From assembly GCF_025602895.1 (NCBI RefSeq), contig NW_026516220.1:620001-684000 (forward strand): DNA of 64,000 nucleotides, in the 5' to 3' direction. Both the position numbers and the translations under genes were made by a program. Positions 20,194 to 30,372 of this stretch are shown one piece after another (position 1 is the stretch's first letter; the number at the start of each line of letters is the position of its first letter). Under the pieces are notes generated by a model. That model was not told the origin of the DNA. It made no database searches and saw only the letters and a program-made list of their open reading frames with translations. The DNA comes from Polychytrium aggregatum (lineage: Eukaryota; Chytridiomycota; Chytridiomycetes; Polychytriales).

Positions 20194-22761
20194 TCAGTCG
20201 TCGCTTTGGTCATCGTCGGCATCGTCGTCGGCATCGTCGTCAGCATCGTCGTCGTCGGCATCATCTGACTGGGGATCAAGGTCGCTATCCTCAAACAGCT
20301 CCTCCAAGTCATCGTCACCTCGGAACGAGACTCGCTTTACGGTTGCTCGTGAGTTTGCTGACGCCTGGCGCTCACCGCCGGATGCAAGGGACTTGGAGCC
20401 GGCCTTGGATGCCGAGTTGGGCTGGGGGGGCTTGGTTCTTGGGGCGGGCACAAAGGCAACGTCATCGTCGTCCTCATCCTCGTCGTCGTCGTCGTCGTCA
20501 TCGGCATCCTCTTCCTCTTCCTCAGCATCATCCTCGTCGTCGTCATCCTCATCGTCGTCATCATCGTGGTCATCGTCGTCAGCTCGCTCGGATTCAGAGT
20601 CGTCGTCGTCTGTCTCTTCATTTGCTTCGGAATTCTCCAAAATGTCCGACTCAGATTCGATCTCGATCTGTCCGATCAGCCACTCGCAGAACCGCCCGGC
20701 ATTCTTGCGGAATCTGGAGGCTTCTTCCTGCGAGTGCTTCCAAAGCCAGGACCCGGCTTCATTGGCCGCGCTGTGTTGCTGCTCGCAGTACGCGGGGCTG
20801 TAAAGGCTCATCGACTCGGGATGCTCGAACCACTCGACAATACTGAGCGGCTGGACAAGATCGAGGTCGTACAGAATCTTGAGCAGCGAGTTCATTTTCT
20901 GGTCGCCGGCGATAACCTTGGTCTTGAAGCTCTGCAGGAACCTCTGTGGGGTTGATTGATACGAGATCGATGGCAGTGTTAGAGCCGCGGTTTGTTTGGC
21001 AAGGTGGTGTCTGGGGGGTGAGGCACAGCAGGCACACGAACCTCCACATCAAAGAGCAGCTGGACCTCGTCGCGCTCGGCTTCGACGTAGTGTTTGATAA
21101 CGGCCTTGTAGTTTGAAAAGTACTGTGGCGGGGGAGCGATGGCGTGGTATCAAACAGCCGAATTAGTGCAAGAGAATCGGATTGCAGCCCAGGCGGAAAC
21201 AGAGAAAGGGTGTAGAAGCTGTGGGCCAACTGTGCCAGCAAGGCTCCGTGGGCAACGAAGGACAATCAGAGTGTCGAAGCAATGGCGCCAGATGCCTGGT
21301 CGGGACCCAGAGCGAGCTGCAAAGCAGCAGACAGCTTACCGTGTAAGCCACGGACTCGAAGCACTTTCCGTTCGAGCTCTTGTTGTGCGGATTCGACAGG
21401 ATCGAGACCACGCCGCAAGAGGTCTGCGGTGAGTAATTCGATTCGGTCAGATTGAGGAGCACCGACACAATCGCATCGACGCAGTCGGAGCGCGACACCG
21501 CACTGCGTTCGTGGAAGAGATCGTCCAGGGCGACAATCACATCGAGGTACTTGAGGCGCGAGATAATCAGCTGGGAGAGCATAACCGTGGCGTCCTCGTG
21601 GAACTCGAGTGACTTTTGTTGGAACGAGTCCGAGGGGTTCTCGAACGAGATGGAGACGTCGTTGTCCTGTTCACTGTCGCTGGCATCGTTTTCGTGGTCA
21701 TCGTCTTTGTCGTCGTCATCGTCGTCGCGCGACTCGGTACGGCGGGTGACGGGACAGGGAGGAGCAATCAGGTACGAGTCGTCGTCCATGCAATACGTCG
21801 CGGTACGGTCAAGGCGGCGCTGCTGGTCCTTGAGCTTCTCAATCTCCTCGTCCTTGAGGTCGAGCTCGAGCTCCATGCGCTCGAGGTGCTCGCTGTGGCA
21901 CTTTTCGACCATCATGCGAGCCTGACGCTCCTCCTGGATGTCGTTCTTGAGGGTGGAGACCAGGTCCTTGAGGATCTTGCGCTTTTCGCTGTTGACCTTG
22001 ACGCAGTATTCGTACCGCTTGAGCTCGCGCTTGGCGATTTCGAGCTGCTGATGGAGGTACATATTCTCGGCCTCAAGCGACTCAAAGACACGCTGGGGGA
22101 TACCTGATATGGGCGAGACTGGGCGGGGATAGTTGATGCTGTGGTGTTGGGGATTGGCCGACTCGATGAAACCAGCGTGCTGGCGGCACGACGAGGTCGA
22201 GGACACAAATGACGACGATAGCACTGAAGCATCAAGAACGGAAGGGCGGATGCAGCGCGGAACAGGCGCCTCGGGCTGGTCTTCCTCCGGAGAGGAGCCA
22301 ACCGAGCCGTCTGACGAAAAGTCCAGAGAGGGCTCGGATTGCTGCGATGCCTGGTCAGCAGCGACAGCCAGCAACGGGTCAGGCATGTCGTCGGTCTGGG
22401 TGCCAGCGGAGATGACGGTAGGCGGCGTCCGCACGGACCCTGAGGCCGGCGGAAAGACAGGATCCCGAGGGTGCTCCAGGGACGAGTCGGCGTGCACAGC
22501 ACGGGTGTGTGAGCGGGCCGGTCGATCCAGTTCCGCAGCGAATTCGACTGTCAAGGCGATCGGCGAGCCCGCAGACTTGATGTGCTTCATGGACTTTGAT
22601 GCTTCGTTCATGGAAATGTAAAAGGCGACACAAGCAGCGGCCCCGAGAGCAGTAGCGGCCGTGGCAACCAGAGCGGGATTGGGCGAGCCCTTGTTTTTCG
22701 AGAACACGGTGACAGCCAGTCGAACGATGGAGTCGGTTGCTTGGAGATAGCCAGAGGACAT
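20194..22761 (-). CDS. Membrane-anchored coiled-coil protein with W2 (eIF5/eIF2B-epsilon-type) C-terminal domain
   Basis: Exons are complement(join(20194..20943, 21042..21122, 21340..22761)), 750 residues with all phases 0. A single hydrophobic segment at about residues 30-51 (ALVATAATALGAAACVAFYI) could anchor the protein. About residues 226-322 form a coiled coil (SLEAENMYLHQQLEIAKREL onward). The segment from about 400 to 593 resembles the HEAT-type W2 domain at the C-termini of eIF5 and eIF2B-epsilon: YFSNYKAVIKHYVEAE, LLKILYDLDLVQPLSIVEWF and the closing FCEWLIG. A very acidic Asp/Glu tail (about 594-750) follows. The nucleotidyltransferase and zinc domains of the true translation factors are absent. 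W2 domains bind eIF2-beta and other partners, so a membrane-linked translation role is conceivable, but this is inference. Confidence 0.7.
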
Positions 22762-23937
22762 AATTTGGCTGGTCTGGACGGGCAGCAGGGGGCGGGAGAA
22801 AGGAGAGCGAGCGAGATGTCGAGGGTGAGTGACATGAGAGTGACATGTCGAGAGTCACCCAGTGCAGACCAGCCGGTTTCACGGCGGCACAGAAAGCCAA
22901 GGCGAGAACCGAGGCATCCACCGCAATGCATCGATGGCGAGGGCACACTTACAGTTGGTGATCAGTGGATGACGGGAAGAAGACCAGACCCAGGGCAAGG
23001 CGGAAAGCAACGATGGCTGGGAGATGCGGGGGTGCTGATGGAGGCGATCGGGACGGAAGCGGTGCCGATGGGGCTGGGAGAAGCGGTGCAATAAATAGTG
23101 GTGACGGGGAGAAGCTGGAGACCCTGAACGAAAGCGACTTGAGTGGAAATAACAATCTTGCAGGCAATGGCTTTGTCGGCTTCGTCCAGCATAAACATAA
23201 TGAAGGGAGGGTGCGATGAGAGTGCGTTTGTCGGAGCGCTTTAAAAGACCTTCGATAGGAGCGCCGTGTGGGAAGCAGGCGTGGAGGTCGACAAAAAAAG
23301 CAAGTAGGGCAGGAACGAGTGTGGAGGCAACGGATCCGACGGACTCTGAAGGTTATAGGGCTTGGGAAGCAGGAGATGGATGCAATTCGACCCGCGAGCG
23401 AGGAGGGGAGTGGGCGGCCGGACAGAATTAGAAATGCGACGGGGTCAATGAAACCAGAAGAGTCTCGGAGAACGCAGAAGAGCCAGGGAAGGGGCTGGTG
23501 TCGAAAAAGTCAGCAAGAGCAGACGGGGAGAGAGGGGGCGAAGGCTCAGCGAGAGGGCGGCGAGAGCGCGGCGAGACACAAGCGAGACGCCAGCGAGAAG
23601 GGCCTCTCCCTCGCTCTCGGCTGGCGCATCGCCGCCCTCTCGGACGAGATAGGGCGGCCTCGCTGCCCAGAGCAGCCAAGCCCCGCGTGACTCACGCCGG
23701 ACGCATGCGCAGCAGCTTCCATCGAGCGCAGCCAGGTGGCCATGCTGCTCTGCCACCGTCCCATGAAGCGCCGTCGGCCAGATCAAATCACAATTACAAT
23801 CACAATCACAATTACAATCACAATTACAATCACAATCGCAATCACAATCACAATCACAATCACAATCACAATCACAATCACAATCACAATCACAATCGTT
23901 CTATTCACATGCATGCTGCCGCCCGTAACAACCCTGC
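22762..23937. other. Intergenic region between W2-domain gene and ArsB-like permease
   Basis: This holds the promoter of the W2-domain gene and the 3' UTR of the permease, both on the minus strand. Apart from a hexamer array at its right end I see no feature. Confidence 0.45.
23786..23899. repeat. Hexamer repeat (cacaat/tacaat) just 3' of the ArsB-like gene
   Basis: About nineteen 6-bp units, mixing cacaat, tacaat and one gcaat variant, start about 40 bases past the permease stop codon and so probably lie in its 3' UTR. Confidence 0.9.
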
Positions 23938-26088
23938 TCAGCGGTTCATGATCGCCATCTCGGCCAAGAGCACCCCGCATGCGCCCGCCAGCACAGGCGG
24001 CGTGATGCCTAGGCACCACAGCATGAACCGCCGGTGAGTGACCTCGCGAATCCCCGATTGGTCCAGAAGCTCGGACCACATCAGTCCCGCCAGGCTTCCG
24101 ATAAACAGCAGGTTGGCACCGAGATTGCTGCCGATAATCAACGCAAAGAGGCTTCCGCGCTGGATCCACTGGGCGTCTTGCAGGGTCTTGTTCTGTCCCA
24201 TCGTCAGCGACTGAAGAAAGAGCGGGTGCTGCAATGCCCGCGTGAACAGGATCGCCATCGGCAGATTGTTGAGCAGATTGCAGGCGATCGTCGTTACAAG
24301 CCCAATCGCAAACACGGCTGCGGCCAGGCTCGGGGCGAGCATCGCCAGGAACTGTGCCAGCAGCGGCGTAAACCCGCGGAACGAGAGCGCTTCCACCAGG
24401 ACGAACATCCCGACCAGAAACGGGCCAAGCTTCCACGGCATCCGGGCTAGGATCTGCATCGTCACGAACCGATGTCGGCGAGCAGCGTCGCCAGAAAGCT
24501 CGTGCTGGTCGTCGGCGCCGCTATCAGTCTTGTCGTTGCCGTTGTCGTCGTCGTTGCCGTTGTCGTTGTCGTTGTCGAGCGAGTCCGTGCTGCCGACCTT
24601 TCGAGCCGGATCCGACGACGGATCGTGCTGCAGCCGCTTGTTCGCAGCAGCAGCATCTCCGGATACGGCTGCGGTTGGCAGATTGACGTCGGAGAGGTCC
24701 ACCTCGGTACCCCGCTGAGTATCGACCTGCTGATAGACGGGCTCTGCCGTTGCGCTCGCTCGATTCCCGGCTTTGGCTCGTCGCCAGCCAAGCTCCAGGG
24801 GCCGCGTGTCGCCAGAGTGAGCCGAAGATGTCCCACGAGCCCACAAGTAGTCCGAGACAACATCCTTGATCAGCATCAACGCCGCAAACGGGAGCGTCAG
24901 GTACGCCACGTTGACGTTGGCAAACAGCGACGTCATCATCAAGGTCACCAGGCACACCAGCAAGACGGTCACTCCAAAAACAGCGCCGAACTTGTCGCGA
25001 ATCGCATGATGTGTGCGCTCGTCCTCGGTCGTTTCAAACTGGCTCTCGGTCGGCGCCGGAAGCTCGGCCGGGATGAGCGATCGAAACCAGAAGAGCGAGA
25101 GACCATAGGCGATGGCAATCGACACCAGCGTCGGCAGCAGCATCCAGGCCGAGTACTGGAGAAAGTTGATTTGATAGGCCTGAGCGACGATGACGTTCGT
25201 GGGATTGCCGATGTAAAGTGCCATGCTGGCGATGTTGCACACAATGAAGGACGACATCAAAAACGACGACGGATTGACCTGGGTCGGAGGAGATGGCCGG
25301 TCGACAGGCCACACGCCGGTCGATGGGCCGCATATTAGACAGTGCAGGCAGGGTTTGCGCTTAGCCGACGGCAGTGGAGGACCAACGCTCACAGCCGCCG
25401 ACAAAGTGGACAAAGGCTGTCGAACAGCCACCCGCCGCAGAATTCATAGGTCTCATACCTTGGACATCTTGGAAAAGTGGCACAGAATCGGGGTGACGGT
25501 GAGCACCACAACGTCGTTGGAAGTGAAGATGGTCATGAGGGTGCTGAGCACAAACATGTTTCGGAACAGCCCCATCCCAGAGCGGCCGCCTCGTCGGGTG
25601 ACTTGATGAGCAATGAAGGCAAAGAGTCCGGACACATCAATCGAGATGCAAATATAGGCTGTGAGAGAGGACGAGAAGCAGCCGTCGACGTGTCAGCGGA
25701 TCAGCAGCTGCAAACCAAGCACCTCTGAGAGCGTGCGAGTCTGCGGCCCCGGTCAAACCGACTTACCAAGAGCCAAGACCAGCAGGAGAATCGAATAGGG
25801 CTCGATGCCGTCTCCGCCGAGAAACCCATTCTTGAGCTGCTCGAGCCCGATGGTGCCGCATGCCAGCAGAACCACGATCGCCAGAATCGGGGTCGTGGCG
25901 AGATCAAAGTGGATGCGGATACGGGGCGGTACGAATCGGAGCCAGCTCAGTGCCGGCCGCCTGAACGAGCAGACGACGGGATGGACACAAAACACGATCA
26001 CAGCTGCAAAGACGACCAGGACGAGGCTGAAGTGGCCCCAGGCGATGGTCTCGGGGGTGAAGCTGGCGCTCGTTGAGGGCGGGTCCAT
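23938..26088 (-). CDS. ArsB/NhaD-family permease (arsenite pump-like)
   Basis: Exons are complement(join(23938..25278, 25459..25658, 25767..26088)), 620 residues, phases closing. It is a polytopic membrane protein of the ion-transporter superfamily that includes ArsB arsenite pumps. Diagnostic segments are a first hydrophobic helix after MDPPSTS, YICISIDVSGLFAFIA, FTSNDVVVLTVTPI, NPSSFLMSSFIVCNIAS, a re-entrant-type NNLPMAILF, and SNLGANLLFIGSLAGLMW. A long cytosolic insertion at about residues 325-450 carries an Asn/Asp run. Known members export arsenite or antimonite, or act as anion or Na+/H+ transporters; the exact ion is not determined by these motifs. No arsenic-resistance partner gene (ATPase, reductase, methylase) is next to it in this window. 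Confidence 0.8.
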
Positions 26089-28012
26089 GACTGCTCCGTC
26101 GTTCCTGCGAGGCGCTGTGCCAGAAGTGAGGGCTGAAATGTGTTGGAGGGGGCAGGATGTTCGGGCGAACGCTGCTGCTCAAGCACGGTCGTTCAGGAAC
26201 GACAGCAGACGAGCCGAATGGCGAGTGACAGAGCGGGCTTGCTGCTGGACAGGCGCTGCGGATGGTCTGGGCATGAGGGCGAAAGCTGATTTTGAACCGG
26301 TCCTCTGCGACAATGGCGAGGACCGAAAAAATCTCCGCGTGCGATCGGGCGACACCAATCATATTGCTGGGCTCGCAACAGAGTTTTTGGTCCAGCGAGA
26401 GACCGAGACAACCAAGACGGTGGGTCGATGTACAGGCAGGGCGGGCTTTGACCTGGGGCGCCGTTCGAGCCTGACTATTAGCAGAGTTGTAGTTGTCCGT
26501 GATGGACACTGGGGCGATAGAGCTGGGAGTGAGCATCGGCATCGGTTCGTGGATGGGTGGCACTTGACTATCGAGATCATCGACTTATGGTCAGTTCACG
26601 GGAGCGAATTCGAATGGCTCTCCACATCCCCACATCACCGCTGGGTCTGGCCATGTTCCCCAAGGCAGTGGATATTGCTTCCCCGAGTTGTTGGACGGGC
26701 TCTTGCCACTCGGGATGGCGCCAATGTTTGAGATGCAGCTCAACACCTCGAGGACATGCGATTCAGGGCCGTCAGCTCAACGCGATTCAGAGCCGTCAGA
26801 CTCGCATCATCGGGCTTGCACCGGTCAGGAGAGCCTCGTCGAGTTCCGGGCTGCCGGGGAGCGGAAGCCCAGCCACGTTCTCGAGGGGCAAAGCGACTCC
26901 TGGCCATCCGGGACACAGCTCCTGGCGCGGGAATCCTTTTGCGGACAAATGCCACCCCCTCCGTCTTCTTCTTGGGAATCCGGGCGAGGGCTCAGCCGGG
27001 GGCGATGCCCATACTTTCGCTGGCCGTGAACGTCCATATCGACGCGGATGCGCAAATCAGGCTGCATCGGGCGATGGTATCAGGCTGTCTCGGGCGGCCA
27101 CTCGTTCGCACAGGGCCAGGAGAGCCCGTCTCCGCCCGCTGCCTGGCCGTCCATCCTTGTGCCCGCCCCCTCTCCTGTCTGGCACGTTGTCCCTCAAATG
27201 CAGCCGAAAGCGGAAAGGACAGCCACCCGCGGTGTGTCGGTCGCACAGCAACAGCAAATTTGGCATGTGCCTGGGCCATGGGCAAAGCCCAAAGCGTTCG
27301 TGCCGTGCACGCATCTTGGGAAAGAGTGCTGAGCGGCTGCCTGTCGTGCGCCTGCAACCCGCTGGAGAGGGGGTTGGCTGCGGGCCGACAGCACAAACAC
27401 CATTTGTCTCGGCGGCGGTGCTCGCTGGGACATTGGTCCAAGCAAGACAAGAGCCATCGCGGTGTCTGCATGAGCGGCCCCATGAGAGATTTGACGGATA
27501 CCCTGGGGTATTTGACGGATACCCTGGGGTACTTGACGGATACCCAGCACAGGTTGGGAGCGATTGCATTGCATTGCATTGCATCGCACATGGCACTGCG
27601 CCATGGCTGTCCTTTGCGCCGGGGCGGCAAGCGACCAGGCACACTGTCCACAGAAGCCGTAACAGTCACGCATCTGTTCTCGTTTGCGCCGAGCGTGTTC
27701 CCCCTCTCGCAGTCCACCTGAGCTACCACCCGTCCTGCCACTGAGCACATTCGAGCCCAGCAGACCGGTTTACATTTCGGCAATTCCGTCCGCCACCCAC
27801 CACCCCCTTCGCAATGGCGGCGGTCCACCCAGATCTGGTCGCGCCTGTGTTCTTGTCGGCGGCTTCCACGCCGGCCGCTCGGCAAGCTCAAAACCCCCCT
27901 GTTCGGCCTCGAGCCCCTCCTGTCATTTCCACATCACCGAACCTCATCGCCCATCACTCCCCCTGCCCCCCCGCCTCTGCCCACCTCTGTCCACCCCGTC
28001 CCCCTGGCTAAC
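26089..28012. promoter_or_regulatory. Long divergent intergenic region, permease / F-box-LRR gene
   Basis: These 1.9 kb separate divergent starts. Many overlapping frames are open on both strands because of high GC, but none shows family similarity or a consistent exon structure. A 21-bp repeat sits at 27490. A small unrecognised gene cannot be ruled out. Confidence 0.4.
27490..27546. repeat. 21-bp tandem repeat
   Basis: About 2.7 copies of a 21-bp unit beginning tttgacggataccctggggt lie in the long intergenic region. A run of gcatt pentamers follows at about 27565. Confidence 0.85.
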
Positions 28013-29398
28013 ATGTCTCCGTCCTTGACCGATGTATTCCCCATCCTGATCTCCAGCGACGTCTTTATCGCTGCCCTGGATCTGCCGACCTTTGCCAGAC
28101 TTGTCCGGCTCTCCAGATATGCCCGCGCCTTCCTGGACTGCGACTTTTACTGGAAGCGGATGCTGCTCCCGCATCTCGGAGCCAACGCCTCGGTCCTCGA
28201 CAACCTCGACGGCAACCTGGACGTCAAGGCAGCCTTGCAGGGCCTCTTCTGTCTCGCGATGCGCCAGCGCCCCGACCAGCCCGACTCGCCGCCTTCCTTT
28301 CAGAAGGAGATTGGCTTCTGGTGGCAGGTCTATCACCACCAGGGACTGATGACCCGGCTGCAGCAGATTCCATGGCAGAAGCGGACCCCTCAGACCCCGC
28401 CGCTCTTCGCATCGCACCCGATGCACAACCCCATTGGGCAGCTGGGTGGGTCCGAGGACGAGGGCATGGCAAAGTTCCGATGGCTCGATGGCCGTCGGCT
28501 GATCGAGACCAACCCGAACTGGGACCAGAACCTGGTCGTGGGCCGGTACTCGACCCCGCCCATCTTCTCGGTCGTGCGGGTCGAGGCCCTGCGCTCGCTG
28601 CTGCCCCAGGAGCGGTTCATTCTCGAGCAGGCCGCCCACATCTCGACCCTGAGCCTCGTCAACTGCAGCTTCTCGACGCTCTCGGGCTGGCCAGACGAGC
28701 TGTCCAATGTCGAGGCGCTGGACATTGTCTTTTGTCTCTCGGCCTCGTTCGATCCGCTCTGTTTCTCGCCCTGGGTCACCGTCGACAACATGACCAGCTG
28801 TCGCGGACTCACGATACCCGCCCCCGATCTCCGTGGGATGCCCTCGACCATGGACATTCTCAAGGAGTTGGATCTGTCGCGCTGCGAACACATCCAGAGC
28901 CTCGCTGGACTGCCTGCCTCGCTGCCGTCCCTCGAGACGCTGATCCTGCCGCCGACCCTGACGACCCTCGAGGGCCTGCCGCCGGTCCTGGACTCGCTGC
29001 GGGAGCTGAACATGCTCCAGTGCGATCTCCTGGCCGACCTGCGGGGCATGCCGCAGCGACTGCCCGCGTTGACTGATCTCGATCTCCCGCCGGCCCTGCG
29101 ATCCCTTGCCGGCATCTCGCAGCACCTCGACGCCTTCGACGACCCCAACATGCTGTTCAAGCTCGAGCAGCTGACGGACCTCAGCGGCTTCCCGAGCCGC
29201 ATGCCCGCCATGAGGTCGCTTCTGATCCCCTTTCACGAGCGCTTCGACATTGGCTCGCTGCTCGTCCTGGCACAGACACACATCCCGTACCTGTCGAAGC
29301 TGCACGTTCCCGCCCGTTTCGCCAGCAACAGATCGTTCCAGTCGATCGCAACGACGCTCGGACGAGCACAGCCGCAGACAGCCATCATCCTGTACTAA
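28013..29398 (+). CDS. F-box-like leucine-rich repeat protein
   Basis: Intronless, 461 residues from ATG at 28013. The first 55 residues (LDLPTFARLVRLSRYARAFL then FYWKRMLL) look like a degenerate F-box, the motif that links substrates to SCF ubiquitin ligases. From about residue 230 on there are irregular leucine-rich repeats of the type LRGMP..L..L..LDLP, e.g. LKELDLSRCEHIQSLAGLP and LETLILPPTLTTLEGLPP. No transmembrane segment or signal peptide is seen. An SCF substrate-receptor role is an inference from the layout; the F-box match is weak. Confidence 0.7.
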   Translation: MSPSLTDVFPILISSDVFIAALDLPTFARLVRLSRYARAFLDCDFYWKRMLLPHLGANASVLDNLDGNLDVKAALQGLFCLAMRQRPDQPDSPPSFQKEIGFWWQVYHHQGLMTRLQQIPWQKRTPQTPPLFASHPMHNPIGQLGGSEDEGMAKFRWLDGRRLIETNPNWDQNLVVGRYSTPPIFSVVRVEALRSLLPQERFILEQAAHISTLSLVNCSFSTLSGWPDELSNVEALDIVFCLSASFDPLCFSPWVTVDNMTSCRGLTIPAPDLRGMPSTMDILKELDLSRCEHIQSLAGLPASLPSLETLILPPTLTTLEGLPPVLDSLRELNMLQCDLLADLRGMPQRLPALTDLDLPPALRSLAGISQHLDAFDDPNMLFKLEQLTDLSGFPSRMPAMRSLLIPFHERFDIGSLLVLAQTHIPYLSKLHVPARFASNRSFQSIATTLGRAQPQTAIILY

Positions 29399-30372
29399 GC
29401 TCGCCGTGTCCAGGGATGGGTGGCAGCGCGAGACCCGCCTGCTCTCTCCGGCGACGGACCTGAAAATATGCCCAACATCACTGCTCCGTATTGCTCGCGA
29501 ATCTATACGCACGTGCTTAGGCCCTGACCACAGCCGCCATGCACGGCACTTCGAGTGTGTTGATGTTTATTTGTTTTTACAGTGTTTTTCTTGGATCTTT
29601 TTTTCTTTGCTCATCTGGCAAATCCCACCTCGCGGCCGTACCATCCTCATCGCCGAACTGCCGTCAAATACAGACAATTCAATAAATAGCAGGTTTTGGT
29701 CGTTGAACAAGTATTCTGTTGCCTCAAACATCGCGCGCTGGCCATGACCATTCAGTGATGCGTTTCTGGACCTGAATCAAGGACGCTTTCTCACTCAGAT
29801 GGTTCCCCGCAAGCGAAAGACACCACCCAGGCGACGGCGATTCAAGCGGCTCGATCTCTAGGCGTGCTCGCAGTGCCGGGAAGCCAAGCGACTCGAGAAC
29901 GCAGAGTATCTTGATATCTATACGCCATGGAACTGTCTAGAGGGTCGAGTGAGTGCACCACACTCACACATCGCCACAGGAGACCGACCGAGTGTAAGGA
30001 CGGGGACAATCGCATGGCTTGCTCACTGGGGCCTACGGATCAGCAGTCCTGTGTCGCTGATGCCAGAAGTGACTGCCCCGTTTCTTTCTGGATCGACTAT
30101 ATTCGTGGCTTTCTCGCATGGCCACGCGATCCCCATCACTGGCCCAGAACCCTGGCACTCGGAATGCTCATTCAATCCGGCTGCAGCCAGGTCATCTTGC
30201 CTTTTTTGGGCAGGCGTGGCACTGCCCATAACAGGAAGGTGTGTGGGTTCGGGGTGTTGCCTTCTTGGGTCGCCGCTGCTTTGCGCCGCCAGCAGCATGT
30301 CCCGCAGCTTCTTGCTGGCCTTGATCCGCCTGGTTCCTGGCCTCGATCTTGCGCTCACTTCCATCGCTCATC
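29399..30372. promoter_or_regulatory. Intergenic region upstream of RPA32
   Basis: These 974 bases lie between the F-box/LRR stop and the RPA32 start, same strand. A T-rich stretch near 29560-29620 is the AT-richest part and may belong to the upstream 3' end. I see no gene. Confidence 0.45.

Noticed and set aside
20194-22761. Calling the W2-domain gene eIF2B-epsilon or eIF5
   Set aside because: Only the C-terminal W2-like part matches; nucleotidyltransferase, hexapeptide and zinc-ribbon parts are absent, and a membrane helix is present.
27944-29512. 522-residue minus-strand ORF
   Set aside because: It covers the F-box/LRR gene in antisense, with Arg/Glu/Gln-rich sequence and no recognisable domain.
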